Shown here: positions 43,085 to 53,794 of the stretch, piece after piece
How positions within the stretch are numbered: position 1 is the stretch's first letter
Layout of the letters: every line of letters begins with the position of its first letter
NCBI RefSeq assembly: GCF_002577195.1
Contig: NZ_NULG01000007.1
Span: forward strand, 62,001-126,000
Reading direction: 5' to 3'
DNA: 64,000 nt
Source of the DNA: Bacillus sp. AFS041924
GTDB taxonomy: Bacteria > Bacillota > Bacilli > Bacillales > Bacillaceae_G
The notes under the pieces: model-generated
What the model saw: the letters and a program-made list of their open reading frames with translations, nothing else
Databases searched by the model: none
What the model was told of the DNA's origin: nothing
Position numbers and translations under genes: made by a program

Positions 43085-43660
43085 ATGATTAGGAAATTAT
43101 CTATTATACTAATGGTTACAATGATACTTACAGCCTGTTCCGATTCTAGCAATACAACAAAACAACAAAATGAGCAATCAACTGAAGCATCATCTTCTTT
43201 AACATCTAAGAAAGCAATAAAAAAAGTTCTTGAGCACCTATTTACTGGTCCAGATAAGAAGCTTATAGATTTAATGTGGAATCCTAAATATAAGACTGTT
43301 GTAAATAATAAAGAAGAAAACCCAACGTTCGATAAATATGTAGCAGAGGTATACGGACCATACATTGCAGATTCTTTTCTCGATCCCTTCGTTTCAACAA
43401 TTCTTAGTCAATATTCGAATTTTGCTTACGATGATGGCTATAAGTTAAGTCTTAAGAAGATTTCAATTAAGCAAAGTGATAAAGATTCAACTCGTTATAC
43501 CTTTATAGCAGAGGTCGGCTATCAGAAAAATGAAGATGAAGAAAAATATGCAAATGTAGAAGGCAAAGTCTACTTCTATTCAAAAGATAAAGGAAAAATC
43601 TCGGTAATCAAACTCATTAATGACAATGGCTTATTGGATAACTTAAGAACGAAAAATTGA
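43085..43660 (+). CDS. Lipoprotein of unknown function
   Basis: The 191-residue protein has a lipoprotein signal (MIRKLSIILMVTMILTACSD, lipobox LTAC with Cys18) and a Ser/Gln-rich linker. A soluble alpha/beta-looking domain starts near residue 40 (KKAIKKVLEHLFTGPDKKLI). AAAAGGAG precedes the ATG. No family is recognised with confidence. It is anchored to the outer face of the membrane. Confidence 0.8.
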   Translation: MIRKLSIILMVTMILTACSDSSNTTKQQNEQSTEASSSLTSKKAIKKVLEHLFTGPDKKLIDLMWNPKYKTVVNNKEENPTFDKYVAEVYGPYIADSFLDPFVSTILSQYSNFAYDDGYKLSLKKISIKQSDKDSTRYTFIAEVGYQKNEDEEKYANVEGKVYFYSKDKGKISVIKLINDNGLLDNLRTKN

Positions 43661-43699
43661 ATATTTTATACAATACAAGTTTGCATATTCTGAATCAAG

Positions 43700-43721
43700 A
43701 GATCGACATTTTAGTCGATCT
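43700..43721 (+). terminator. Terminator of the lipoprotein gene
   Basis: AGATCGAC and GTCGATCT form an 8-bp stem with a 6-nt loop, followed by seven T. Confidence 0.85.
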
Positions 43722-43846
43722 TTTTTTATTGTGCTAATTTACAAATTATTTAATCAAGATAATTCTTAAATTTCCATAATTTAACATTTTCTTGTTTAAT
43801 TCATGCTATGATAAATAAAAAGTAGTGGATATCGGGAGGTGTTTGA

Positions 43847-44086
43847 ATGAAATTATTAAAGAGATTGGGTGTTTCTTTTGGTTCGTTAATTTTAATAACG
43901 GGCTTACTATTCGCAATTGGGCATTTATTTTCTATTCCGATATTAATGCTTAACTACGAATATACTAATGACGAAAGTGGCTTCTTTATCTCAGTTGGGT
44001 CTTTGCTTCCAATTGTTACGGGTTTAGTTGTTAGTTATTTCGCAGAAAAGTTTTATGTCTATAAGCACCAACAAAAACTTGGATAA
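43847..44086 (+). CDS. Small two-helix membrane protein
   Basis: The 79-residue product has two hydrophobic helices (GSLILITGLLFAIGHLFSIP and VGSLLPIVTGLVVSYFAEKF) and basic ends. GGGAGG lies 8 nt before the ATG. Its stop codon forms the loop of the following terminator. Function unknown. Confidence 0.7.
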   Translation: MKLLKRLGVSFGSLILITGLLFAIGHLFSIPILMLNYEYTNDESGFFISVGSLLPIVTGLVVSYFAEKFYVYKHQQKLG

Positions 44087-44096
44087 TCCAAGTTTT
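44074..44096 (+). terminator. Terminator overlapping a stop codon
   Basis: AAAACTTGGA and TCCAAGTTTT form a 10-bp stem whose loop is the TAA stop codon at 44084-44086. A T-run follows. Confidence 0.85.
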
Positions 44097-44138
44097 TTTA
44101 TGCCTCTTTTCATGATGAAGCAGTAACTTATTTTCTTG

Positions 44139-44221
44139 CTTATTCAACTACCATGGGAGTACGATATAAACTTCCATTCACTGTTGTGAATCTGAGGATT
44201 CATGGATGGCACACGCATGCG
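44139..44221. repeat. 83-bp element, copy 1
   Basis: This segment matches 44815-44897 at about 78 of 83 positions. It contains the blocks CTACCATGGGAGTACGATAT and CATTCACTGTTGTGAAT (an inverted repeat, ATTCAC-TGTT-GTGAAT), and ends ACGCATGCG. It lies just after a terminator and before the next gene. It encodes no peptide of note. Confidence 0.75.
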
Positions 44222-44309
44222 TTCGTTACATAAGTTCTACTTCATTCTTCACTTCTATGTCCGTGATATAATGGATATGATTTTTTAGACATTATAAAGG
44301 GGATTACAT

Positions 44310-44774
44310 ATGTACATTTGGAATGTAAAAGGGCTCGTTCAAGCTTTAAAAGAAGAGAGTCTGTCTAGTAAGTCACAAAGATACCATAAAATAATAGGTA
44401 TTTCTTTATTCGCAATAGTTTTACTAGCTTATCCGTTATTATTGTTAACTGAAACTTTTAACATCTTAGATATTATTGATATGATTAGTTTTCTGGTTAT
44501 CAATCTAGTTGGAATTTATTTAGCATATAAAATAAATCAACGAGGAGATGGGAAGGAATTTGTCTTTCGCTATTTTAGTTTGTATCTTCCACTCACACTC
44601 CGTTTTTTTGTCCTAGTTACGGTTATTCTGATTGTCGGTTATTTAATTCTACCTTATATTGATCCTTCAATTTCTTTAAATGAGACCAACTGGTTCGATT
44701 TAGTTACTTCTGTTGGAACAGAAATATATTTCAATGTCTTAATGATTAAATATATAAAAATGTTAAATAAGTAA
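44310..44774 (+). CDS. Four-helix membrane protein of unknown function
   Basis: The 154-residue protein has four predicted helices (IIGISLFAIVLLAYPLLLL, IIDMISFLVINLVGIYLAY, LPLTLRFFVLVTVILIVGYL and a C-terminal amphipathic one). AAAGGGG precedes the ATG. No domain is recognised. It is bracketed by the two copies of the 83-bp element. Confidence 0.72.
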   Translation: MYIWNVKGLVQALKEESLSSKSQRYHKIIGISLFAIVLLAYPLLLLTETFNILDIIDMISFLVINLVGIYLAYKINQRGDGKEFVFRYFSLYLPLTLRFFVLVTVILIVGYLILPYIDPSISLNETNWFDLVTSVGTEIYFNVLMIKYIKMLNK

Positions 44775-44814
44775 TTAGTTACTAAGTTGTATCTATCATT
44801 TAATCAATGTTCAG

Positions 44815-44897
44815 CTTATTAAACTACCATGGGAGTACGATATAAACTTCCATTCACTGTTGTGAATTTAAGGATTCATGGATGGCTAACGCATGCG
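44815..44897. repeat. 83-bp element, copy 2
   Basis: This is the second copy of the element at 44139-44221, in the same orientation and also just after a membrane-protein gene. Differences cluster at three spots: TTCA/TTAA, CTGAGG/TTAAGG and GCACACG/GCTAACG. The inverted repeat is intact. Confidence 0.75.
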
Positions 44898-45021
44898 ATA
44901 CTTCAATAGAAGATCGCTTTTTCTTATTGAACGAATGGCAGTTTAGTAAAACAAGGAAAATTAAATTAATGAATAGAAATATACTGTACAAGCAGTTAAA
45001 TCAAAGAACGGGGGCTTGAAG

Positions 45022-45099
45022 ATGAAACGTGTTCTTTTAGCTATAGTGGTGATTATGATAATTATAATTGGAATGTATTATTCGACTAATATTGGTTAG
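45022..45099 (+). CDS. Possible 25-residue membrane peptide
   Basis: MKRVLLAIVVIMIIIIGMYY plus STNIG is a single hydrophobic helix with a basic start. A GGGGG stretch lies about 7 nt upstream of the ATG. The frame is short and composition alone could produce it, so the call is tentative. Confidence 0.35.
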   Translation: MKRVLLAIVVIMIIIIGMYYSTNIG

Positions 45100-45155
45100 G
45101 AGTTATTAACCTAATGCATGCATTTGTTGAATAGCACGAATAAAGGGGCGTTCTT

Positions 45156-45386
45156 ATGAAATTGTTTTTATCAATAGTTTTAGCAACTATCTTAGGTTAT
45201 CTTCTTCTAATGATGGGACCATTAGTTGGAGGTATTATAGCTTTCGGAATAGTCGTTGGTTCCTTGTTTAGAGGGTTATATCTTCTTAACGATTTAAGCA
45301 ATAGACTATCAAAAATAGCACCAAAATCTGATAAAGTAAAAGATGCATATGACAATTATCTGAAAGAGAAAGAAATTAACAATTAA
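45156..45386 (+). CDS. Small membrane protein with C-terminal amphipathic helix
   Basis: The 76-residue product has two hydrophobic stretches (LFLSIVLATILGYLLLMMGP and GGIIAFGIVVGSLFRGLYLL) followed by a charged helix (DKVKDAYDNYLKEKEINN). AAAGGGGCG precedes the ATG. No homologue is recognised. Confidence 0.65.
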   Translation: MKLFLSIVLATILGYLLLMMGPLVGGIIAFGIVVGSLFRGLYLLNDLSNRLSKIAPKSDKVKDAYDNYLKEKEINN

Positions 45387-45513
45387 GGAAAGAAATTAAA
45401 TGAATTCTTATTGAACGCAGTGCTTCAGTTGAATAAAAAAAGCAAAGACCACAATTTTTTGTGGTCATATTTTTTGTTCAAAAATCAACAATTTACTTTA
45501 ACAGAGCCATTTC

Positions 45514-46497
45514 TTAAAACAAATGTATGTTTTCCTTCTTACATGCTTCTTTCATTTCATCTGGCCATACAGATGATTGAACTTCACCAATATGCGCTTT
45601 ACGTAAGAAGTACATGCACATTCTTGATTGCCCAATACCACCACCAATTGTTAGTGGGAGAACATCTTCTAAAATACCTTTATGAAAGTTATACTCGCGT
45701 TTGAAATCTTCACCTGTCTTCGTTAACTGCTCATCAAGTGATTTACGATCAACACGGATACCCATTGAAGATAATTCAAATGAAGATTGCAATACTGGAT
45801 GCCAGAATAAGATGTCTCCGTTTAATTTCCAGTCGTCATAGTCAGCTGCGCGTCCATCATGTTTTTCACCAGAACGAAGTACATCACCGATTCCAATAAT
45901 AAAAACTGCACCTTGCTCTTTTGAAATCGCATGCTCACGATCTTTCGGTGTTAGGTCTGGGTATTTATCTTCTAGCTCTTGGGATGTGATAAATACGATA
46001 TCTTCTGGTAAATACTTCCCAAGGTACGGATATTTTTCAAATAAATGATTTTCCAAATCTTTGAAGATTCCATAAATTGTTCGTACGGTTTCTTGTAAAT
46101 AATCTACTGTACGCCATTCTTTTTGAATAATTTTTTCCCAATCCCATTGGTCAACGTAAATTGAATGCGTAGCATCAAGCTCCTCATCACGGCGAATCGC
46201 ATTCATGTTTGTATATATACCTTCACCAGCTTCGTAACCATATTCATGCAGTGCAAATCGTTTCCATTTTGCTAGTGAGTGAACAATTTCTAACTCTTCT
46301 CCTGAATGAAGCATATCAAATTCAATTGGGCGTTCTACACCGTTTAAGTGATCGTTTAAACCTGATTTTTTCGTTACGAATAATGGTGCAGATACGCGGA
46401 ACATTCCAAGACGTTTTGCTAATTGATCCTCAAAAAATGTTTTAACTTCCTTAATTGCGATTTGTGTCTCTCTTACTGTCATTAATGATTGATACAT
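45514..46497 (-). CDS. asnA: Aspartate--ammonia ligase (asparagine synthetase A)
   Basis: The 327-residue protein matches AsnA in length and motifs: [20 protein letters not shown] near residue 40, DQWDWEK near 116, and the C-terminal [20 protein letters not shown] near 280 (class II aminoacyl-tRNA-synthetase-like ATP site). It makes asparagine from aspartate and free ammonia with ATP. It is monocistronic behind a T-box leader. Confidence 0.96.
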   Translation of the reverse strand: MYQSLMTVRETQIAIKEVKTFFEDQLAKRLGMFRVSAPLFVTKKSGLNDHLNGVERPIEFDMLHSGEELEIVHSLAKWKRFALHEYGYEAGEGIYTNMNAIRRDEELDATHSIYVDQWDWEKIIQKEWRTVDYLQETVRTIYGIFKDLENHLFEKYPYLGKYLPEDIVFITSQELEDKYPDLTPKDREHAISKEQGAVFIIGIGDVLRSGEKHDGRAADYDDWKLNGDILFWHPVLQSSFELSSMGIRVDRKSLDEQLTKTGEDFKREYNFHKGILEDVLPLTIGGGIGQSRMCMYFLRKAHIGEVQSSVWPDEMKEACKKENIHLF

Positions 46498-46541
46498 GCC
46501 TATTTCCTCCTAAAATGTTTGGATGTAGTAGAAAAAAGCCA

Positions 46542-46820
46542 ACAAAAAAAGCCCTTCTTTCCCAAAAAACTGGGACGAAAGACTTTGGTTCCGCGGTACC
46601 ACCCAAATTAGCAACAGAGGTTGCTCACTTACTCAGTACGGAGATTAGAGAGATCTCGATACTGCTCTTCTTGTAACGTCGAAGATCACGGCTAAGTCTA
46701 CTTTCCCCTAAAGGATTTCGGTCAGCGACTCCAGGAGGTTCTTCATAACAGGCTTCGTATCAGGCTCACACCACCCCTGACTCGCTTAGTCTACGTCCTA
46801 CTACTACTCGTCCTTTCACA
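46542..46820 (-). promoter_or_regulatory. T-box leader of asnA
   Basis: The minus-strand sequence contains the T-box core TGGGTGGTACCGCGGAACC (46587-46605). Then comes a terminator hairpin (GTCTTTCGTCCCA ... TGGGAAAGAAGGGC) with a T-run near 46541-46550. Upstream lies a long Stem I whose base pairs AAAGGA (46811-46816) with TCCTTT (46710-46715). The leader lets uncharged tRNA disrupt the terminator and turn on asnA. Confidence 0.93.
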
Positions 46821-47124
46821 GTCGTTTTGTTGTCACATCTCTGAAACATTTTATTAATGATTATTTTATATGTAAAAATGAAAAAGTCAACAGTTTTTTC
46901 ATTTTTTATTTAATTCTTAAGATTTTAATTTCCCGAAAAAATTGACCACAGCTAGACATTATCGATTTCATTTTTATTGTTTAATTAAATCGATATTGCC
47001 CTGTTCATGATATTTTCATTAAACTTTTTTAAATGAAATAGAATTCATACTTTGAATGAATACCCAACTACTCCTCAGTTAATAATATGTTAGGTTTCAA
47101 TTATTAATTTAGAGGAGGTTACGT

Positions 47125-47304
47125 ATGAATAAACAACGCGCTCAAGAAATTGCGTCTTCACCTGAAATGGCTAATGTTACATACAATGGAGTGCCAATTT
47201 ATATTCAACATGTTGACGAAACAAATGAAATTGCTAGAATCTATCCGCTCGGCCAACCCGATCGAGAGGAAGATGTTCCGATCAATAGTCTGTCGGAGCA
47301 TTAA
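47125..47304 (+). CDS. H-type small acid-soluble spore protein, second copy
   Basis: The 59-residue protein MNKQRAQEIASSPEMANVTY continues with NGVPIYIQHVDE and ARIYPLGQPD. All SspH signatures are present, and it is paralogous to the protein at 37838. GGAGG lies 8 nt before the ATG. A terminator follows. Expression in the forespore is inferred from the family. Confidence 0.9.
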   Translation: MNKQRAQEIASSPEMANVTYNGVPIYIQHVDETNEIARIYPLGQPDREEDVPINSLSEH

Positions 47305-47320
47305 ATCTAACCTATATATA

Positions 47321-47361
47321 AACAAAAACAAACCTCCAAAATTCGGGGGTTGTTTTTGTTT
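47321..47361. terminator. Terminator between sspH copy 2 and the thiC operon
   Basis: AACAAAAACAAACCTCC pairs with GGGGGTTGTTTTTGTT with small irregularities. It lies between two converging transcription units. Confidence 0.75.
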
Positions 47362-47373
47362 TGTATACCAAAA

Positions 47374-47544
47374 TTACCAACTTAAACTTTCAATTAAACT
47401 ACATTTAAGGCATTCTTGTATCGTATCTTTCTGCTGAAATTCGTGTGCGCAATTTTTTTGAATGGTTTTCAGTTCTATTTTTAACTGTTTCATGTTCCCT
47501 TCTAATTGCTTTATTTCTTTTCTGATTTCTTCTACCCTATTCAT
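47374..47544 (-). CDS. Small coiled-coil protein with a Cys/His cluster, downstream of thiC
   Basis: A 56-residue frame starts 15 bp after the thiC stop. The N-terminal half is a charged coiled-coil (MNRVEEIRKEIKQLEGNMKQ). The C-terminal half has C-x-H (NCAHEF) and C-x-x-C (ECLKCS), a plausible single zinc site. AAGGGTGTG stands about 10 nt upstream. It is probably cotranscribed with thiC. Function unknown. Confidence 0.6.
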   Translation of the reverse strand: MNRVEEIRKEIKQLEGNMKQLKIELKTIQKNCAHEFQQKDTIQECLKCSLIESLSW

Positions 47545-47559
47545 ATAAGGCTCACACCC

Positions 47560-49344
<1,785 letters not shown>

Positions 49345-49405
49345 TCATTCCCCTTTTTAAATGATTTAAAAAGGACGAAATCCAATCCATTATAAGCATG
49401 AAAAA

Positions 49406-49434
49406 AGCCGGATCTTATTTTATTAAGACCCGGC
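49406..49434 (-). terminator. Riboswitch-linked terminator before thiC
   Basis: AGCCGG-TCTTA type arms (49406-49417 with 49423-49434, one mismatch) precede a T-run on the minus strand, between the TPP riboswitch and thiC. Confidence 0.85.
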
Positions 49435-49490
49435 TAAATGTTAGCAAAACTACATTAACGATGGTGACATCATTAATGAGAAATTTCTAA

Positions 49491-49584
49491 CTTCCCCACG
49501 CTGGTATGAACCAGATCAGGTCCTGAGGGTTAAGAAACTTAAACGTGTTTCTCTCTCAGCCCAACTAATTGGACACCCCTAGTC
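49491..49584 (-). promoter_or_regulatory. TPP riboswitch upstream of thiC
   Basis: On the minus strand the THI-box blocks occur in order: GACTAGGGGTGTCC, GGGCTGAGAGAG, CCCTCAGGACCTGATCTGG, TCATACCAGCGTGGGGAAG. It should terminate thiC transcription when thiamine pyrophosphate is abundant. Confidence 0.96.
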
Positions 49585-49828
49585 AAACGATTAAATTGTT
49601 CAAACTAAATATAAACCCACATTTTTAAAATGTAAATGTTTTTTATTCCCTAAATTTTTACAGAAATGTTAATTTCAAAAAAAATTAGCATTTTACTACT
49701 TGCATAAATGCTTGATTTCATAATGCTTTAAGCCCAATTTATGGTAAATATTTTGGCTCATAAAAAAATTTTAGGATTGAATATTATTTTTTATATGCTA
49801 TGCTAAGATTAATTTTCATACAAATTCA

Positions 49829-49922
49829 TCACTAGGGGATCCCTTGATAAGGGCTGAGAATAGAGTAGTTACTTTTAAACCCTCAAAACCTGAACAGGCT
49901 AGTACCTGCGTAGGAAAGTGGC
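49829..49922 (+). promoter_or_regulatory. TPP riboswitch upstream of tenI-thiO-thiS-thiG-thiF
   Basis: The plus strand reads TCACTAGGGGATCCC, GGGCTGAGAATAGAG, ACCCTCAAAACCTGAACAGG, CTAGTACCTGCGTAGGAAAG, the THI-box pattern. The about 240 bp between it and the divergent thiC riboswitch is AT-rich and carries the promoters but no gene. Confidence 0.96.
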
Positions 49923-49950
49923 GCATTCTCTATTTATTTTTTGTGCATGT

Positions 49951-49978
49951 AACCACTTTCTTTTTTTGGAAAGTGGTT
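49951..49978 (+). terminator. Terminator downstream of the second TPP riboswitch
   Basis: AACCACTTTC and GAAAGTGGTT form a perfect 10-bp stem with an 8-nt T-rich loop and a T-run. AGGAAAGTGG of the aptamer 3' end could pair alternatively with the first arm. Confidence 0.85.
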
Positions 49979-50019
49979 TTTTTGTTTGAAAAAATTTCGC
50001 AAAAGAAAGAGGCTGGGAC

Positions 50020-50634
50020 ATGGAGCTTATTGCAATTACAGATGATCAGCACTCAATCGAAGTACTCGCTTCCAAAATTATTCAAATAATCGATGTAGTC
50101 GACTATGTACATATTCGCGAGAAATCAAAAAAACCAATTGAGCTAATAGCACTCTTAAATCTACTAAAAATGAACAATGTAGATATGAAAAAAATCGTTT
50201 TAAATGACCGTTTAGATATAGCTATTTTCTCAAATCTATCAAATATACATTTACCAGGACATGGTCTTCCTCTTGTTGATGTAAAAGAATATTTTCCTAA
50301 TTTACGAGTCGGGAAATCGGTCCACACCCTTACTGAAGCAATACAGGCTGAAAATGAAAAAGCTGACTATGTTATTTACGGTCATTGCTTTGAAACAAAG
50401 TGTAAAGATGGATTAACTCCAAATGGAATTGAACTAATTCCAGAAATGAAAAAAACGCTAACAATACCAATATATGCAGTCGGCGGGATCCTACCTGAAC
50501 ATATCCAAGTTCTAAAGGAGAACAATCTTGATGGTATAGCTATTATGTCTGGAATCTTCTCTTCTCGAAACCCATTAGATGCAGCGCTGCAATATTTTGA
50601 AAGGTGCAAACTGACTTATGAACAAGAGATTTGA
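50020..50634 (+). CDS. tenI: TenI-type thiazole tautomerase (ThiE/TenI family)
   Basis: The 204-residue TIM-barrel protein begins MELIAITDDQ and has DYVHIREKSK near residue 28, KIVLNDRLDIA near 62, GKSVHTLTEA near 100 and YAVGGILPEHIQVLKENNLDGIAIMSGIF near 150-180. Pairing with thiO-thiS-thiG-thiF follows the B. subtilis tenAI-thiOSGFD order, which favours TenI (thiazole tautomerase) over thiamine-phosphate synthase. The reduced ThiE-type phosphate contacts agree. ThiE activity is not excluded. Confidence 0.82.
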   Translation: MELIAITDDQHSIEVLASKIIQIIDVVDYVHIREKSKKPIELIALLNLLKMNNVDMKKIVLNDRLDIAIFSNLSNIHLPGHGLPLVDVKEYFPNLRVGKSVHTLTEAIQAENEKADYVIYGHCFETKCKDGLTPNGIELIPEMKKTLTIPIYAVGGILPEHIQVLKENNLDGIAIMSGIFSSRNPLDAALQYFERCKLTYEQEI

Positions 50635-51730
50635 TGTTGTCGTAATTGGAGGTGGCATTATAGGCTGTTCCGTTGCTTATTATCTAGCTAAAGAAAACAT
50701 TCATGTCGCAGTTTTAGAAGGACAGCAAGTCGGACAGAAAACAACAAAGGCAGCTGCTGGGATGCTCGGTGCCCATTCTGAGTGGGATCAGTCCGAGTCA
50801 TTTTTTACTTTTGCTAGAAGCAGCCAATTAACTTATTTTCACCTTCAAGAAGAGTTGAAAGAATTAAGCGGTATTGATATAGAACTTAAAAAAGGTGGTA
50901 TTTTCAAACTAGCTTATACAGATTTAGAAAAAAAACAACTAACACCACTACTCACTCAAACTTCAGCACTTTGGTATAACCATGCGGAGTTAAAAAAACA
51001 AATCCCCGGTATCCATCCAAACATAATTGGCGCAGCCTATATTGAGGATGATGTTAATGTATTACCTGTTTCTGTTTGTAATGCATTTTCCAAAAGCGCT
51101 CAGATTTTAGGGGCTTCTATTTTCGAATATACACATGTATTTGGGATTCAAAAAACTGATACACATTATTTAATTAAAACAACAAACGGTGAATTTGAAG
51201 CAAAAAAAATCGTAGTAGCAAGTGGCGTTTGGAGTAATGCGCTATTTGAACAGCTAGGGTTAAATCATGAAATTATTCCTGTTAAAGGCGAATGCATTTC
51301 CGTAAAAAGTGAAAAGGTAGCATTAAAGCATACTCTTTTTCATGAACAAAACTATATTGTTCCAAGAAATGACGGTCGTCTTGTCATCGGGGCTACGATG
51401 GTTGATAACGACTGGGATGAAAACCCTAGCTTAGGTGGCATTGAATCATTAATACAAAATGCTAAAAAAATGCTTCCCGAAATTGAAGACATGAAAATTG
51501 ATTCATTTTGGGCGGGACTAAGGCCTCGAACACTAGATCATAATCCTCTTATTGGCATGCACCCTGAAGATGAAGAAATCTTTTTTGCCACAGGACATTT
51601 TCGGAATGGGATTTTGCTAGCACCAGCGACTGGTAAATTAATTCGAGATTTGATTCTAAAAAGAGAAGTTGATCATAACTGGGTCGAGGCATTTAAAATT
51701 AGTCGTAAATTTAATGTTTGTGAGGTGTAA
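50618..51730 (+). CDS. thiO: Glycine oxidase
   Basis: The 370-residue flavoprotein has an N-terminal dinucleotide motif VVVIGGGIIGCSVAYYLA (about 7-24), KAAAGMLGAHSEW near 45, and the C-terminal FWAGLRPRTLDHNPLIG near 300 with DAAO-family residues. It oxidises glycine to iminoacetate for thiazole synthesis. Its start overlaps the end of tenI by 17 bp, indicating coupled translation. Confidence 0.93.
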   Translation: MNKRFDVVVIGGGIIGCSVAYYLAKENIHVAVLEGQQVGQKTTKAAAGMLGAHSEWDQSESFFTFARSSQLTYFHLQEELKELSGIDIELKKGGIFKLAYTDLEKKQLTPLLTQTSALWYNHAELKKQIPGIHPNIIGAAYIEDDVNVLPVSVCNAFSKSAQILGASIFEYTHVFGIQKTDTHYLIKTTNGEFEAKKIVVASGVWSNALFEQLGLNHEIIPVKGECISVKSEKVALKHTLFHEQNYIVPRNDGRLVIGATMVDNDWDENPSLGGIESLIQNAKKMLPEIEDMKIDSFWAGLRPRTLDHNPLIGMHPEDEEIFFATGHFRNGILLAPATGKLIRDLILKREVDHNWVEAFKISRKFNVCEV

Positions 51731-51735
51731 AAAAC

Positions 51736-51939
51736 TTGGAAATAAAGTTAAACGGAAAGAACATAGAAATTTCGGGTAAAACCTTTACAATTCAAGATTT
51801 ACTTAATGATTACCAGTTAGAAAACCGAATCGTTATTGTTGAGGTTAATGAAGAAATTATTTATAAAGAGCAGTATGCTTTAACTCATCTCTCTAACGGA
51901 GATCAGGTAGAATTAATACATTTTGTAGGTGGAGGCTAA
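51736..51939 (+). CDS. thiS: Sulfur carrier protein
   Basis: This 67-residue ubiquitin-like protein ends in GG (LIHFVGGG), the residues adenylated by ThiF and converted to thiocarboxylate. The start is TTG at 51736, with GAGGTG 8 nt before it. It lies 5 bp after thiO and 2 bp before thiG. Confidence 0.93.
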   Translation: MEIKLNGKNIEISGKTFTIQDLLNDYQLENRIVIVEVNEEIIYKEQYALTHLSNGDQVELIHFVGGG

Positions 51940-51941
51940 TT

Positions 51942-52709
51942 ATGTTAAAAGTAGGAAATCATTCATTTCACTCAAGATTATTATTAGGAACAGGTAAATA
52001 CCCTTCTTTTGAAGTACAAAAAGAAGCAGTCGAAGTTTCGAAAGCTGAGATCCTTACTTTCGCTGTTAGAAGAATGAATATTTTTGAGGAATCACAACCT
52101 AATTTTCTAGAACAATTAAATCTATCAAAATATAAATTATTGCCAAATACAGCTGGTGCTAAAACTGCCAAAGAGGCTGTTAGAATTGCAAGATTAGCAA
52201 AAGCGTCAGGCCTGTGCGATATGATAAAAGTAGAAGTAATTGGGTGTGACAAATCATTATTGCCTGATCCAATTGAAACATTGAAAGCATCAGAAATTCT
52301 ATTAAATGAAGGATTTATTGTGTTACCTTATACTTCTGATGATGTCGTGTTAGCAAGAAGGCTAGAAGAACTTGGTGTACATGCGATCATGCCAGGTGCA
52401 TCCCCAATTGGTTCTGGAAAAGGGATTATTAATCCATTAAATCTTAAATTTATTATTGAGCAATCAAATATACCTGTCATAGTAGATGCTGGGATTGGTT
52501 CGCCAAAGGATGCTGCATATGCAATGGAGTTAGGTGCCGATGGGGTCCTTTTAAACACTGCGGTTTCTAACGCAAAGGATCCTGTAAAAATGGCAGTTGC
52601 AATGAAGCTTGCTATTGAAGCGGGTAGACTTGGATTTGAAGCTGGAAGAATTGACGAAAAAAATTATGGTGTAGCTAGTAGTCCAATCACAGGGTTGGTG
52701 AATTCTTGA
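51942..52709 (+). CDS. thiG: Thiazole synthase
   Basis: The 255-residue TIM-barrel protein has [16 protein letters not shown] near residue 8, the catalytic-Lys region AVRRMNIF and [20 protein letters not shown] near 65, and [28 protein letters not shown] near 180. GGAGG lies just before the ATG. It builds the thiazole phosphate from deoxyxylulose phosphate, dehydroglycine and ThiS thiocarboxylate. Its stop overlaps the thiF start. Confidence 0.96.
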   Translation: MLKVGNHSFHSRLLLGTGKYPSFEVQKEAVEVSKAEILTFAVRRMNIFEESQPNFLEQLNLSKYKLLPNTAGAKTAKEAVRIARLAKASGLCDMIKVEVIGCDKSLLPDPIETLKASEILLNEGFIVLPYTSDDVVLARRLEELGVHAIMPGASPIGSGKGIINPLNLKFIIEQSNIPVIVDAGIGSPKDAAYAMELGADGVLLNTAVSNAKDPVKMAVAMKLAIEAGRLGFEAGRIDEKNYGVASSPITGLVNS

Positions 52710-53716
52710 TAAACCGTTATGCAAAACAAGAATTATTTCTAGGAACAGATCGTCAATTAAACTTCCAAAAAGCACGTGCCATTATTATTGGTGTTGGTGC
52801 ACTTGGCTCGTCAATTGCAGAAATGCTTGTAAGGGCTGGCATAGGAGATCTAACAATTGTTGACCGTGATTATGTTGAATGGAGTAATTTACAAAGGCAA
52901 TCTCTTTATATGGAAGAGGATGCTAGAAATAAACTGCCTAAAGTAATTGCAGCAAAAAATCGACTTCAACAAATAAATAGTGAAGTAACAATTAATAGTT
53001 TTATAACTGATATTACTAGTCTTAATATTGAAGAACTTATTAAAGATCAAACCATTATACTAGATGCCACAGATAACTTTGAAACTAGAATGGTTGTTAA
53101 TGACGCAGCAATTAAACACGGAGTCCCTTTCATTTTTGGTGCATGTGTTGGAAGCTATGGTCTTTCATTTCCAATTATTCCAGGAAAAACTCCCTGTCTT
53201 AACTGTTTATTAAATCATATACCAACTTTAAATATGACTTGTGACACAGTAGGAGTAATCAGTCCAATTGTACAAATGATTGCTGCGTACCAAGTCACAT
53301 ATGCCATGCAATACCTTACGAACAATGAACTTTTACCAATCTTACAATCGATTGATGTTTGGAAGCATGAAAAGTCTGATATAAACATCGAAAAATTAAA
53401 GAATCATAATTGCCCAACTTGTGGTCCTATCAGAAGTTATCCATATTTAAACGATGATTATCAAATGAAGTCATATGTATTATGTGGAAGAGATGCTGTC
53501 CAATTGAGTTTATCTTCTATTAAAGTTCCGTCACTACGCGACCTTTCTAAAAGATTAATAAGGGTAGTAAATGATTTGATTGTGAATCCTTATTTATTAG
53601 CATGTACCTTTGAAAATCACCGAATTGTTTTATTTAAAGACGGTCGAGCAATTATTCACGGTACAAAAGAACCAGCTGTTGCTAAAGAGATCTATCGTAA
53701 AATTTTAATAGAATAG
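52706..53716 (+). CDS. thiF: ThiS adenylyltransferase (ThiF/MoeB family)
   Basis: The 336-residue protein has the ATP-binding motif [19 protein letters not shown] (about 28-46), [13 protein letters not shown], and two CxxC pairs (CLNC near 168 and CPTCG near 236) forming the zinc site. The TTG start overlaps the thiG stop (TTGA at 52706-52709). It adenylates the ThiS C-terminus. It ends the operon; no thiD or thiE gene is adjacent. Confidence 0.93.
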   Translation: MINRYAKQELFLGTDRQLNFQKARAIIIGVGALGSSIAEMLVRAGIGDLTIVDRDYVEWSNLQRQSLYMEEDARNKLPKVIAAKNRLQQINSEVTINSFITDITSLNIEELIKDQTIILDATDNFETRMVVNDAAIKHGVPFIFGACVGSYGLSFPIIPGKTPCLNCLLNHIPTLNMTCDTVGVISPIVQMIAAYQVTYAMQYLTNNELLPILQSIDVWKHEKSDINIEKLKNHNCPTCGPIRSYPYLNDDYQMKSYVLCGRDAVQLSLSSIKVPSLRDLSKRLIRVVNDLIVNPYLLACTFENHRIVLFKDGRAIIHGTKEPAVAKEIYRKILIE

Positions 53717-53721
53717 AAGAA

Positions 53722-53772
53722 GTCCCTTTCGAGGACTAATAATTTTTGTTTTTATTAGTCTTAGAAAGGGAC
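53722..53772. terminator. Terminator of the thi operon
   Basis: GTCCCTTTC pairs with GAAAGGGAC, and an inner GACTAATAA/TTATTAGTC stem gives a long two-part hairpin just after thiF. Confidence 0.85.
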
Positions 53773-53794
53773 AATTATAATTAACTCATTTAAA

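Noticed and set aside
46455-46676. 73-codon plus-strand frame opposite the asnA leader
   Set aside because: It lies antisense to the T-box and the asnA start and is explained by those structures.
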